Source: Bradyrhizobium sp. Ash2021 (GTDB taxonomy: Bacteria > Pseudomonadota > Alphaproteobacteria > Rhizobiales > Xanthobacteraceae). Taken from it: a stretch of DNA of 64,000 bases. The notes below the pieces were generated by a model that ran no database searches, was not told where the DNA came from, and saw only the letters and a program-made list of their open reading frames with translations. The translations under genes and the position numbers were made by a program. The DNA lies in assembly GCF_031202265.1 (NCBI RefSeq), contig NZ_CP100604.1:1054001-1118000 (forward strand). Reading direction: 5' to 3'. Each line of letters begins with the position of its first letter. Positions within the stretch are counted from its first letter, which is position 1. Shown here one piece after another: positions 36,801 through 44,238 of this stretch.

Positions 36801-37310
36801 GGCCATGGCGAGGGTCACGACCAGTGCGATGTCGCCGATGATCGGGATGGAGGAGAACGCCTGGTCCTCGCTCAGGATGGTCTCGAGCGAGGAGGCCATC
36901 GCCTTGAGCTGGAGCGCGATGTAGGGAACCGAGCCGATGATCGCGATCATCGCCACCGTTGCGGCCACCGCCTGGCTCTTGCCGTAGCGCGCGCCGATGA
37001 AGTCGGCGATCGAGGTGATGTTCTGCGATTTCGCGAGGTGGATGACGCGGCGCAGCAGCGGCGTGCACAGCCCGATCATCAGGATCGGGCCGACATAGAT
37101 CGCAAGGAAGTCGACGCTGGTGCGGGTGGCGAAGCCGACCGAGCCGAAGAAGGTCCAGGAGGTGCAGTAGATCGCCAGCGACAGCGGGTAGATCAGGCCG
37201 CTGGCGCGGCCACGCTGGGTCGACGACAGCCGGTCGCCATGGCTGGCGATGAAGAACAGCAACCCGATATAGGCGAATGCGGCGGCGATGACGCCCCAGT
37301 CGTGCAGCAC
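33804..37310 (-). CDS. SSS-domain hybrid histidine kinase with C-terminal receiver
   Basis: 1168 residues. The N-terminal ~500 residues form 12-13 membrane helices of a sodium:solute symporter domain (PLSLAIYCTSWTFFGSVGFA, TSIADFIGARYGKS). A PAS region (about 660-760) and a coiled coil follow. HisKA has H812 in AASHDILQPLNAARL. The HATPase N-box is LLQNFISNAIKYTPRGR and the G-box is DTGVGIP. The C-terminal receiver has phosphoacceptor D1095 in LLVDYHL and Lys in VLNKPVKP. Architecture matches NahK/ErcS'/CbrA-type kinases. The symporter domain may sense or move a solute. Next on the same strand upstream is hemA; the LuxR regulator at 29211 is the likely partner. Confidence 0.9.
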   Translation of the reverse strand: MLHDWGVIAAAFAYIGLLFFIASHGDRLSSTQRGRASGLIYPLSLAIYCTSWTFFGSVGFATRTSVDFLAIYVGPILMIGLCTPLLRRVIHLAKSQNITSIADFIGARYGKSQAVAATVAMIAIIGSVPYIALQLKAMASSLETILSEDQAFSSIPIIGDIALVVTLAMAVFAVLFGTRQTDATEHQHGLMLAVATESIVKLVAFIAAGAFVTFWMFSPHELVERAMKTPEAVRAINYVPSIGNFLIMTLLSFCAIMLLPRQFHVSVVENSNSAEVSRARWLFPLYLVAINLFVIPIAIAGLIIFPFGAVDSDMYVLALPIEGNSPLLSVGVFIGGLSAGTAMVIVECVALSIMVSNDIVLPLVLPRSGEIHAAQRDFGNFLLKVRRFAIFAIMVMAYFYYRALGNTQLVAIGLLSFAAVAQLAPAFFGGLFWRGGTARGAMAGMLVGFAVWLYSLFIPSFLETSTAGLMLLQHGPFGIEALRPQALFGAELPPLLHGVLWSLSLNILAYVVLSLARLPSSIERLQADLFVPNTLTPIAPTFRRWRSTVTVQDIQSTVAQYLGPDRAAHAFEAFAAAHPGNLDPAAPADFELLQHAERLIASSIGAASSRLVMSLLLRKRTVSAKAALKLLDDSHAALHFNREILQTALNHVRQGIAVFDADLQLICSNRQFGEILALPPHLVQLGIPLQEILEFMAAVSASGFGDSDSLMRRLAAYTTEGDPYLERLPDRHMVIEVRSNRMPGGGLVITFSDVTPSFEAAEALERSNATLEKRVRDRTEELTRLNSELALAKSTAEDANISKTRFLAAASHDILQPLNAARLYVTSLVERQSGGEDSRLVENIDDSLEAIEEILGALLDISRLDAGAMTTSITSFKMADLMRSLEIEFAPIARAKGLKLSFVPCSLPVESDRLLLRRLLQNFISNAIKYTPRGRVLVGCRRRGQSLQVGVYDTGVGIPVLKRGEIFKEFHRLEQGARIARGLGLGLSIVERLARVLNHGIALDANASGGSVFSVTVPTAKAVNYTAAVTSATPLSKTPMSGSLIVCIENDAAILDGMKTLMTAWDAEVIAVADPEAAIAAIETAGRRVTGLLVDYHLDRGNGVAAIRDIRRRFGDTIPAILITADRSPHVHAAAREEKIAVLNKPVKPASLRALIGQWRTQQMVAAE

Positions 37311-37436
37311 GCTGCGTGTCTCCCTGGCGCGCGACGGCTGCGCCGTCGCAAGACGGGAGTATAGCCGGATCAGACCGGCGGCGCATCGTGCGCGGCCGGC
37401 CCAGGATCCGATTTTCGGGCCCGGAGAGGCTTAAGG

Positions 37437-38666
37437 TTATTCGGCCGCCAGCGACTTTTGCTTGAGCGGCAGGCCGAGCCGTTCCCAGACCTGCAGCAGC
37501 GCCTCGGCGAGCCCGTCGATCAGGCCGTCATCGTGGTAGGGCGACGGCGTGATCCTTAAGCGCTCGGTGCCCTTGGCGACCGTCGGATAGTTGATCGGCT
37601 GGATGTAGATGCCGTGCTCCTCGAGCAGGATATCGGAGGCTCGCTTGCACTTTTCGGGGTCGCCGACGAACAGCGGCACGATATGGGTGTCGCTCGACAT
37701 CACGGGCAGGCCGGCGGCGGTCAGGATCGCCTTGACGCGGGCGGCGCGGTCCTGGTGCCGCTCGCGCTCCCAGTTCGAGGTCTTCAGGTGGCGGATCGCG
37801 GCGGTTGCGGCCGAGCAGATCGCGGGCGGCAGCGCGGTGGTGAAGATGAAGCCCGGGGCATAGGAGCGGACGGCATCGATGATGTCGGCATTGCCGGCGA
37901 TATAGCCGCCGAGGCAGCCGAACGCCTTTGCCAATGTGCCTTCCAGCACATCGATCCGGTGCATGACGCCGTCGCGCTCGGCAATGCCGCCGCCGCGCGG
38001 GCCGTACATGCCGACCGCATGGACCTCATCGACATAGGTCATCGCGCCATATTTCTCGGCGAGATCGCAGATCCTGGCGAGCGGGGCGACATCGCCGTCC
38101 ATCGAATAAAGGCTCTCGCAGGCGATCAGCTTGGGCCGGTCCGGGCCCGCGGCGATCAACAGCTGTTCGAGATGCGCCATGTCGTTATGACGGAAGATCT
38201 GGCGGTCGCAGCCGGCCTGGCGGACGCCTTCGATCATCGAATTGTGGTTGAGCGCATCCGACAGGATCAGGCAGTTCGGAATCAGTTTGGCGAGGGTCGA
38301 AATGCCGGTCTGGTTCGAGACATAGCCCGAGGTGAACAGCAGCGAGGCTTCCTTGCCGTGGAGGTCGGCGAGTTCTGCTTCAAGCTGCACGAGGGGATGG
38401 TGGGTGCCGGCGATGTTACGGGTGCCGCCGGCGCCGGTGCCGACCCGGGTCGCGGTCTCGACCATGGCGCCGACCACCTTGGGGTGCTGGCCCATGCCGA
38501 GATAGTCGTTGGAGCACCAGATCACGACGTCGCGCTGGCCTTTCGGCGAGTGCCAGACCGCATGCGGGAACCGGCCGGCGATCCGCTCGAGATCGGCGAA
38601 AACGCGGTAGCGCCGCTCGTCATGCAGGCGGTTGAGGGCGGCACTGAAGAATTTGCTGTAATCCAT
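37437..38666 (-). CDS. hemA: 5-aminolevulinate synthase
   Basis: 409 residues from MDYSKFF at 38666; a start at 38702 would add 12 Ala/Ser/Pro residues. It is fold-type I PLP: the cofactor lysine is K247 in [14 protein letters not shown], with [13 protein letters not shown] for ring binding and [15 protein letters not shown] for substrate. It condenses glycine with succinyl-CoA, the first step of the alphaproteobacterial haem pathway. A perfect FNR/FixK-type box lies about 140 bases upstream, so oxygen-responsive control is likely. The kinase gene follows downstream on the same strand, 126 bases away. Confidence 0.95.
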   Translation of the reverse strand: MDYSKFFSAALNRLHDERRYRVFADLERIAGRFPHAVWHSPKGQRDVVIWCSNDYLGMGQHPKVVGAMVETATRVGTGAGGTRNIAGTHHPLVQLEAELADLHGKEASLLFTSGYVSNQTGISTLAKLIPNCLILSDALNHNSMIEGVRQAGCDRQIFRHNDMAHLEQLLIAAGPDRPKLIACESLYSMDGDVAPLARICDLAEKYGAMTYVDEVHAVGMYGPRGGGIAERDGVMHRIDVLEGTLAKAFGCLGGYIAGNADIIDAVRSYAPGFIFTTALPPAICSAATAAIRHLKTSNWERERHQDRAARVKAILTAAGLPVMSSDTHIVPLFVGDPEKCKRASDILLEEHGIYIQPINYPTVAKGTERLRITPSPYHDDGLIDGLAEALLQVWERLGLPLKQKSLAAE

Positions 38667-38805
38667 CGCAAGACCCGGAGCGGAACTGGCCGGTGCGGCC
38701 ATCCTTCTTGGAACTGTGCCTTTTTAGAGCTTTTCCAGCTTTGATGTCCATGCGGAATCCCACATTTGAGCGGGGCTCCGGGATCATACCTAGGTGTGAC
38801 AAAAG

Positions 38806-38819
38806 TTGATCTTGATCAA
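38806..38819. promoter_or_regulatory. FNR/FixK-type binding site
   Basis: TTGATCTTGATCAA is a perfect match to the TTGA-N6-TCAA consensus and is fully palindromic. It lies between divergent hemA and the SDR-MarR operon. Rhizobial hemA genes controlled by FixK/FnrN use this box, so hemA is the likelier target. Confidence 0.75.
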
Positions 38820-38953
38820 CACGCTAGCGGGTGATGCGTTCGCTTGAAGCGGCGCCGACCGCCGCTGCCGCTCCCGACCGCTGAAACATCAAATCGAAAG
38901 TGCCCGGCGTCGTGCGGATCGGGTCGAAAATTTCCCCTCGTGGGCCTTGATTC

Positions 38954-38971
38954 TTATCAATATGTTGATAA
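38954..38971. promoter_or_regulatory. Probable MarR operator
   Basis: TTATCAA (38954-38960) and TTGATAA (38965-38971) form a perfect inverted repeat with a TATG spacer, 11 bases before the SDR start. The MarR gene is the second gene of this unit, so autoregulation is the simplest reading. Confidence 0.65.
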
Positions 38972-38981
38972 CAATAAAGTT

Positions 38982-39854
38982 ATGAACAGAATAGCATTGA
39001 TCACCGGCGCGACGCGCAATCTCGGCTTCTCGCTCGCGGAGGGGCTGGCGCAGCGGCTCGAGCCCACCGACACCGTGTATTTGACCGGTCGCGACCCGGC
39101 CCGCGTCGCCGAATCCGTGCAGCGTCTCTCGAACGCCAGGGCGGAGGTGCGCGGCGAAGTCCTCGATGTCGCCAGGCCAGGGGCGGTCGAACGGTTCGCG
39201 GACCTGCTGGTCTCGCGCCATGGCGGCGTCGATATCGTCTTTTCCAATCATTACGCGCGGGTGCAGCCCGACGACGATCCGCGCGCCGTGATCGATTATT
39301 ATGTCGAGGCCAACAATCTGGGCACCACGCATGTGCTGCGCAGCTTCGCTCCGCTGCTGCGCGACGGCGGGCGGCTGTTCGTGGTTGCAAGCCGGGCCGG
39401 CAGCCTGCGCGCGCTGGCGCCGGCGCTGCACCCGCGGTTCGAAAACCTGCAATCGCTCGACGACGTCGACCGCGCGGTCTGCAGCTGGCGCGACGCGGTG
39501 CGCTCCGGCCGCGCGCCGGGCCAGGCCTGGCCGGCCTGGATCAACATTCCGTCCAAGATCGGCCAGGTTGCGGCCGTGCGCGTGCTCGCGGGCCAGCGCC
39601 GCGCCGACGATTTGCGGCGCGGGATCCTGATCGCATCGATCTCGCCGGGTCTGATCGATACCGGAGCGTCGCGCGCCTGGCTCGACCTCACCGGCGCGCC
39701 GCAGCCGGACGAGGTTGCGGGCCCGCTTCTGGACCTCGCGCTCGACCCCTCGCCAGACGAATCCTTCTATGGCGAGCTGGTCCATGTCGGCCGGGAAGAA
39801 CCGGGCCCGTTCGGCTCGGTGGTGCGCAGCGGGGCGATCGTGCCGTGGAAGTGA
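38982..39854 (+). CDS. Short-chain dehydrogenase/reductase
   Basis: 290 residues from MNRIALITG at 38982; a longer frame from 38844 would cross the operator. The Rossmann motif is atypical: ITGATRNLGFSLA in place of TGxxxGxG. NHYARV replaces the usual NNAG. The active-site Ser is likely in VVASRAGSLR; no standard YxxxK is clear, since the region reads QAWPAWINIPSKIG. It resembles the carbonyl-reductase-like group with a displaced or altered catalytic Tyr. Coupled by a 10-base overlap to the MarR gene. Confidence 0.75.
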   Translation: MNRIALITGATRNLGFSLAEGLAQRLEPTDTVYLTGRDPARVAESVQRLSNARAEVRGEVLDVARPGAVERFADLLVSRHGGVDIVFSNHYARVQPDDDPRAVIDYYVEANNLGTTHVLRSFAPLLRDGGRLFVVASRAGSLRALAPALHPRFENLQSLDDVDRAVCSWRDAVRSGRAPGQAWPAWINIPSKIGQVAAVRVLAGQRRADDLRRGILIASISPGLIDTGASRAWLDLTGAPQPDEVAGPLLDLALDPSPDESFYGELVHVGREEPGPFGSVVRSGAIVPWK

Positions 39855-40354
39855 ACCGCAAAGGCAAATTGCCAGGGCACAAATCTTCCGCGCGCAAAGC
39901 TGTCGACGGCAGGTCCTCGTCGCATCCGTCTTCCGAGCCGGAGCGCCTTGGCATGCTGGTCAAGCGCGCCGAGCAGGCGATGGTCCGGACCAAAAGCACG
40001 GCGTTGAAATCGGTCGGCCTGACCCCGTCGCAATACGTGGCGCTGTTCGAACTCGATCGGCAGCCGGGGATCACCGCGGCGACGCTGGCACGCGCCTGCC
40101 TGGTTACGCCGCAGGCCATGATGATTTTGCTCAAGACCATGGAGCAGCAGGGTCTGATCACGCGATCACCGCACCCGCGGCATCCCAGCGTGCTCGAACT
40201 GCACATGACCGAGGTCGGACGCGAGGCGCTCCACGCCGCGCATCAGCAGGTCGACCCGATCGAGCAACGGGTGTTCAGCGCCTTCTCGCCGAAAGATCAG
40301 GCCGTCTTTCGCGAGTTTCTGATGCGCTTCATCGAGGCGTTCGAGGCGGAGTGA
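39845..40354 (+). CDS. MarR-family transcriptional regulator
   Basis: 169 residues from a GTG at 39845 inside the end of the SDR gene. After a basic, low-complexity N-terminus (about 35 residues), the winged helix-turn-helix is canonical: LTPSQYVALFELDRQPGITAATLARACLVTPQAMMILLKTMEQQGLITR, then the wing SPHPRHPSVLELHMTEVG. It probably represses its own operon through the palindrome at 38954. The ligand may be the SDR substrate or a related phenolic or aldehyde. Confidence 0.85.
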   Translation: MEVNRKGKLPGHKSSARKAVDGRSSSHPSSEPERLGMLVKRAEQAMVRTKSTALKSVGLTPSQYVALFELDRQPGITAATLARACLVTPQAMMILLKTMEQQGLITRSPHPRHPSVLELHMTEVGREALHAAHQQVDPIEQRVFSAFSPKDQAVFREFLMRFIEAFEAE

Positions 40355-40378
40355 CCGCCTGGGAATGCGCGGATCCCG

Positions 40379-40513
40379 CTATTTCTTCTTGCCGGTACCG
40401 ACGTTCGGCTGCCATCCCGCGGCCTTCTGGCTTGGCGCCGCGGCAATGGTCTTGATCTTATCTTTCTTGGGTTTCTTGGCTTCCCGATTGCTCTTTTGCT
40501 CGCCTTTGGCCAT
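40379..40513 (-). CDS. 44-residue Lys-rich protein, copy A
   Basis: ATG at 40513 after AAGGGGAG. The product is highly basic (MAKGEQKSNREAKKPKKDK at the N-terminus, GKKK at the C-terminus) with a central KTIAAAPSQKAAGWQP. It is 84 percent identical (37/44) to a second copy at 43574. Such a short, charged product is probably disordered and may bind nucleic acid. No known family name. It is too small to appear in most automatic annotations. It converges with the MarR gene. Confidence 0.7.
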   Translation of the reverse strand: MAKGEQKSNREAKKPKKDKIKTIAAAPSQKAAGWQPNVGTGKKK

Positions 40514-40650
40514 GGCGGTCTCCCCTTGGGTATGTTGATGACGCGGCGATCATCACGGCCGCAGCCTTTGAACACGGAAGTTCGCTCGCCGCGACATGAG
40601 GACTCGCATTTAAAGATCGTGCGCCCATTTTCACCGAATTGGAAGCAGGC

Positions 40651-40806
40651 TCAATCGAGCCAGCCATTGACGCGGGCAAGGATGCCGGTCGGCAGCGACA
40701 GACCAGGCTGCGCGGCGTCGAGGCGCGGATCGTCGCCGCGCCGGGCGGCCAGAACCTGCCTCGAATAGGCCGCGCGGATGATGCGGAGCTCGTCCTGCCG
40801 ATCCAT
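40651..40806 (-). pseudogene. 5' fragment of a Pcm-like (protein-isoaspartate methyltransferase) gene
   Basis: ATG at 40806 after GGAAAGGGACGG starts MDRQDELRIIRAAYSRQVLAARRGDDPRLDAA. I recall this as the N-terminus of rhizobial Pcm-like methyltransferases (IRRAYAKQ..AA). After about 32 residues the frame turns to an unrelated tail (LPTGILARVNGWLD) and stops. The catalytic domain is missing. The IS701 element begins about 30 bases upstream of the ATG. Family assignment rests on a short match. Confidence 0.45.
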
Positions 40807-40835
40807 CCGTCCCTTTCCCGTCCCGCGCGACGATG

Positions 40836-42278
40836 CTAGCATTACAGTTGCTTTTTTGATTTGAAGTGGGCGCGTTGAGCGGCAGCCTGGTGAGCTCTGC
40901 GCCAAAAAGACCATGCGATGATGTGTGCGGGTTGAATCCGCTTTCGCGCAAGTCTGATGGCAATGCGGCGGATTTCCTGGATTGACCAACGGATCAGTGG
41001 TGGGGTGGTTATGCTTTGGCTTTTGCCGGGGGGCGCCGTTTCGTTTTTTTGGGCGGTGGCGGATTGGCGCGATGTCGGATCGCGGCCATCATGGCGAAGG
41101 CGAGCATCACCAAGGACACATGACGGTGCCAGCCATGCCAGGATCTGCTCTCGTTGTGATCGAGCCCGAACTCGTTTTTCGCGGTTTCAAAGCCGTCCTC
41201 GATCGCCCATCGATGGCCTTCGACCGCGACCAGCGTTTCAAGGGCTGTTCCCGCTGGGCACCAGGTGGTGAAGAAGGCGAGGTCATCATCGGCGATGCGA
41301 CGACGGATCAGTAGACCGCGTGTCCACAAACCGTCATTTGCACTGTTGAACTGCTCGGCCTCGAGATCGGCCAATTCGAGATAACACCAATCGTGCAGCC
41401 GCGGTCCTTTGGTTCCGGCTCCCGCCGACAGGCGCTTCCAGTCGGATGAGTGCCGCGTCCGGGCGAGGTCTGCAGCCGTACCGGCGACCGGCGGTCGCTT
41501 GCCCCAGGATCGAAACACATGAGCGCTGCTGACCCCAAGCACGTAGCCTTTGCCTGCCCGACGTAGCTGCTGTTCGATGTTGCCAACACCGTAGACGGTA
41601 TCGCCGGCAACCCACCTGAATGGTACAGACGCGGCTATCGCGCGTGCGATCATTCTCGTCGCAAGCCTTGGTTTGGTCGCAAAGCCGACATCGGCAGGCA
41701 CATATGCGGCTTCCAGACGATCCGGATCGTCGGTCCATTCCTTCGGGAGATACAACGCGCGATCGATGAACGCATGGCCATGACGCGAAACGTAGGCAGC
41801 GAAGACGCCGATCTGGCAGTTCGTGATCTTCCCTGCCGAACCAGTGTATTGCCGCGCCACTCCGCATGACGCTTTGCCCTGTTTGAGAAAACCGGTCTCG
41901 TCGATCACCAGCACCGCATCGTCATCCGCCAAATGCTCGATGACGTAGTCGCGCACGATATCGCGCAGGGCATCGGCGTCCCAGTCTCCACGACCCAGAA
42001 TCGCCTGCTGCCGCCATGGGCCGGGATCGCCAGCCGCCTCCGCGCGCATCCAACCGGTCTTGCGCTGCTCATCTCCGAGCAGACCTTCCAGGAATAGACC
42101 TGCATTCGTCGCAACACGCTCTTGCGTGAACAACGGACGTATCCGTTGCTTGATCTCTCGAAGCGACGCCGCCCACAACGCAAGCGTCTCCTCAACCGAC
42201 GCGGCCCGCGCCCACGACATTCGAATCATGGTTGCCCATGGATTCAGAAGCCCGCAAAAAAAGCAACTGTAATGCTAG
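40836..42278. mobile_element. Complete IS701-family insertion sequence
   Basis: The ends are perfect inverted repeats: CATTACAGTTGCTTTTTT (40840-40857) and AAAAAAGCAACTGTAATG (42257-42274). They are bounded on both sides by CTAG (40836-40839 and 42275-42278). CTAG fits the YTAR target-site duplication of IS701. The element is 1435 bp and contains one full transposase gene on the minus strand. Perfect ends and an intact ORF suggest a recent, active insertion. Confidence 0.92.
41009..42229 (-). CDS. IS701-family transposase
   Basis: 406 residues. DDE residues are visible: D110 in VLVIDETGF, D210 in WVAGDTVYG, and a glutamate at 344-348 in HRWAIEDGFETAKNEFGLDH. Family segments QYTGSAGKITNCQIGVF, ALYLPKEWTDD and FATKPRLA are present. 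The C-terminus is Pro/Lys-rich (PPPPKKTKRRPPAKAKA) and binds DNA non-specifically in such enzymes. The gene is intact with no frameshift. Confidence 0.93.
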   Translation of the reverse strand: MIRMSWARAASVEETLALWAASLREIKQRIRPLFTQERVATNAGLFLEGLLGDEQRKTGWMRAEAAGDPGPWRQQAILGRGDWDADALRDIVRDYVIEHLADDDAVLVIDETGFLKQGKASCGVARQYTGSAGKITNCQIGVFAAYVSRHGHAFIDRALYLPKEWTDDPDRLEAAYVPADVGFATKPRLATRMIARAIAASVPFRWVAGDTVYGVGNIEQQLRRAGKGYVLGVSSAHVFRSWGKRPPVAGTAADLARTRHSSDWKRLSAGAGTKGPRLHDWCYLELADLEAEQFNSANDGLWTRGLLIRRRIADDDLAFFTTWCPAGTALETLVAVEGHRWAIEDGFETAKNEFGLDHNESRSWHGWHRHVSLVMLAFAMMAAIRHRANPPPPKKTKRRPPAKAKA

Positions 42279-42282
42279 GGTG

Positions 42283-42313
42283 GTGTGTGATTAAACACAC
42301 CAGAAGTGTGTGA
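42283..42313. promoter_or_regulatory. Probable operator of the HicB-type gene
   Basis: GTGTGT (42283-42288) and ACACAC (42295-42300) form a perfect inverted repeat around GATTAA; a further GTGTGTGA half-site begins at 42306. HicB proteins autoregulate through their ribbon-helix-helix domain, and the site abuts the HicB start region. It also abuts the IS end, so it may have been trimmed. Confidence 0.5.
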
Positions 42314-42340
42314 AATAGCATAATCCAGGGAGGCGGCCAA

Positions 42341-42835
42341 ATGAAAAGACGGCTTTATCCGGCGGTGCTGGAGCGCGGCCCGAAGGGGACGTTCGGGGCG
42401 TGGTTTCCCGATTTTCCGGACTGCGTCGCCGGCGGGACATCGCAGGAGAAAGCCATCGAAAGGGCGGAGAACGCGCTGGCGCAAGCGGTCGATGCGCTGT
42501 TCGAGCAGGACCGGCCGCTTCCCGAGCCGACGCCGATCGCACGGATCATGCTTCCCAAGGGCTGCGACTTCCTCGCTTATTTCATTGTCGGAGTGGACCC
42601 GCCGGATCCGTCGGAGCGGGTCAATGTCTATTTGCCGAAGAGCCTGATCGGCCGGGTCGACCGGCGTGCGGCCGAACTCGGCATGAGCCGCTCCAGCTTC
42701 TTCGGCCTCGCCGCCAGTACTGCGTTGGTCCACCTCCCCGGTTTCCGAGAAGGTTTGCCGGAGGCCCGCTCGAAGGTGCACAAGACAGGCCGGCTGCGAA
42801 CCGGGAAATCGCCGGCCAGGAAGCCGGCGCGGTAA
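42341..42835 (+). CDS. hicB: HicB-family antitoxin-like protein without HicA partner
   Basis: 164 residues. The N-terminal partial RNase-H-like fold is typical (RRLYPAVLERGPKGTFGAWFPDFPDCVAGGTSQEKAIERAENAL). A ribbon-helix-helix type segment follows at about 95-125 (RVNVYLPKSLIGRVDRRAAELGMSRSSFF). The C-terminus is Arg/Lys-rich. In type II toxin-antitoxin operons HicB neutralises the HicA mRNA interferase encoded next to it. No HicA-like ORF is seen on either side; the upstream side is the IS701 end, so hicA may have been lost. Members without a toxin also occur. Confidence 0.8.
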   Translation: MKRRLYPAVLERGPKGTFGAWFPDFPDCVAGGTSQEKAIERAENALAQAVDALFEQDRPLPEPTPIARIMLPKGCDFLAYFIVGVDPPDPSERVNVYLPKSLIGRVDRRAAELGMSRSSFFGLAASTALVHLPGFREGLPEARSKVHKTGRLRTGKSPARKPAR

Positions 42836-42927
42836 GTCGCACGGAACGTCCCGGGATCTCGGCGCGCACCCGATCGACTCGGCGAACTCATGGCGTTGCG
42901 CAAGCGTCGAGCGCGGTGAAATCCGGG

Positions 42928-43125
42928 CTACGATTCCAATTCCTTGATCGCACGACCTGCCGCGATCACGGCATTTTCTTCCGAGCTGCTGTCTTCCGCC
43001 GTCACAAATCCCAGGATCGCGCCCCGCGTGATCGTAGCTGGAGCAACGACCGGCGTGATGTTGGCGCGCCACTGCCCGGGTTTCCGCTGAAACGTGACGA
43101 TTCGGTAGTCGGACGCTTTGGCCAT
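42928..43125 (-). CDS. Small hypothetical protein
   Basis: 65 residues (MAKASDYRIVTFQRKPGQWRA..., ending AGRAIKELES). Beta-strands in the first half and a C-terminal helix with SSSEENAVIAAGRAIKEL. It resembles small rhizobial proteins of the form YRIETFERKPGHWRA..., which have no known function. The ribosome-binding site is weak. Confidence 0.6.
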   Translation of the reverse strand: MAKASDYRIVTFQRKPGQWRANITPVVAPATITRGAILGFVTAEDSSSEENAVIAAGRAIKELES

Positions 43126-43191
43126 TGGTGTGCTTTCGCGTCTTGTTCGTTCGTCCGCGAGAAAGCGGAGCCGTCGTGCTTGCCGCCGTCT

Positions 43192-43440
43192 TCAACAACC
43201 GCGGCAGATATTGTTCAGCTTGGCAGTGGTTCGGGCGTCTTCCGCAAGGAAGGGGTCGTTGTATTCAGGGCGCGAGCCCGCTTTTTCAACCGCTGCCGGC
43301 TTTTCTACTTTCGGAGGAGAGGCCGCGTCATAGCAGGCGAGCCGTGCGCTCGTGCTTTCAATAGCACTGCATTTCGGGCCTGCGGCCAGAGCACTTTGCG
43401 CGAATACGAAGAGCGCCAATATGGAGAGAGCAGTTTTCAT
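43192..43440 (-). CDS. Small secreted protein, unknown function
   Basis: 82 residues with a signal peptide (MKTALSILALFVFAQSALA-AGPKC). The mature protein has KCSAIESTSARLACYDAA, which recalls the cysteine-pair motif of periplasmic type VI/Bradyrhizobium small proteins, and ends with DARTTAKLNNICRGC. Four cysteines suggest two disulfides. No partner is evident. Confidence 0.7.
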   Translation of the reverse strand: MKTALSILALFVFAQSALAAGPKCSAIESTSARLACYDAASPPKVEKPAAVEKAGSRPEYNDPFLAEDARTTAKLNNICRGC

Positions 43441-43573
43441 CGAATTTCCTTATGAGGGCGGCACCGCCCGGCGCAGCCACGATCAAACAGCCACATGCCA
43501 CCACGCAACGCAGGCGCGCCCGCCATTACAGCCGACCGCCCGAAAGGGCGCAGATACTGACGTTAGCCGCGCG

Positions 43574-43708
43574 CTATTTCTTTTTGCCGGAACCGAAGGT
43601 CGGCTGCCATCCCGCGGTCTTCTGGCTTGGCGCCGCGGCGATGGTCTTGATCTTCTCTTTCTTGGGTTTCTTGGTTTCCCGATTGCCCTTTTGCTCGCCT
43701 TTGGCCAT
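43574..43708 (-). CDS. 44-residue Lys-rich protein, copy B
   Basis: ATG at 43708 after a strong AAGGGAG ribosome-binding site. It differs from copy A (40379-40513) at only 7 of 44 positions, including NV to TF near the C-terminus (GWQPTFGSGKKK). The substitutions are mostly conservative and both copies keep the frame and Lys clusters, so both are probably under selection. Both genes are on the same strand, 3.2 kb apart. Confidence 0.72.
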   Translation of the reverse strand: MAKGEQKGNRETKKPKKEKIKTIAAAPSQKTAGWQPTFGSGKKK

Positions 43709-43769
43709 GTCGATCTCCCTTGGGTATGTGGTTGGCTTTGTTGATGACGCCGTAATCGAATGCAGAACT

Positions 43770-44018
43770 TCACATCGACGAATAGCGCGCCGCACTTTTC
43801 AGCGCGCCGTCGATCTCGTCGGCCAATTCGGCCTCGCCGATCTCATGAAGCGATGAGGCCATTGTCGACGCCTGGACCGCGCTCATCGAAAGCGGTTCGC
43901 TGGTCTCATAGCTGAATTTGATGCGCCAAATTCCGCCGGGGTTGCGGTGCGGCTCGATCAGCAACGCTGGAAGGTTGGGCAGTCCGTTCGCAAAAAGCAG
44001 TGCCGACAGCGTCACCAT
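43770..44018 (-). CDS. Small hypothetical protein
   Basis: 82 residues from the farthest ATG; the true start is uncertain. The conserved-looking core is IWRIKFSYETSEPLSMSAVQASTMASSLHEIGEAELADEIDGALKSAARY, a small alpha/beta fold seen in rhizobial genomes. The N-terminal part is hydrophobic (MVTLSALLFANGLPNLPALL) and may be non-coding. It is divergent from the cyclase gene. Confidence 0.5.
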   Translation of the reverse strand: MVTLSALLFANGLPNLPALLIEPHRNPGGIWRIKFSYETSEPLSMSAVQASTMASSLHEIGEAELADEIDGALKSAARYSSM

Positions 44019-44238
44019 GGCGGCAGCAAAAGGCCGGCGCGATTTAAGGCTCGAACAGGCACGTTCGTCTGGCGCGGCATGGAGACTCGCATGCCCGACC
44101 GTGCGCCCTTTGCGGCCGAATAGCTATGGATTTGTTGGGGTTCGCCTCGATCCTTGGCTTCTTCTGCGTCGCCGGCTGGCCTACAATTCGAATGTATGTG
44201 CCAGTCCGCGCTTCGCGGGTGGTGTGGGGAACTCACGC

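Noticed and set aside
34314..37364. 1016-codon plus-strand open frame opposite the hybrid kinase
   Set aside because: It is antisense to a well-supported kinase and has Gln/Arg/Asp/His-rich composition typical of GC-rich shadows.
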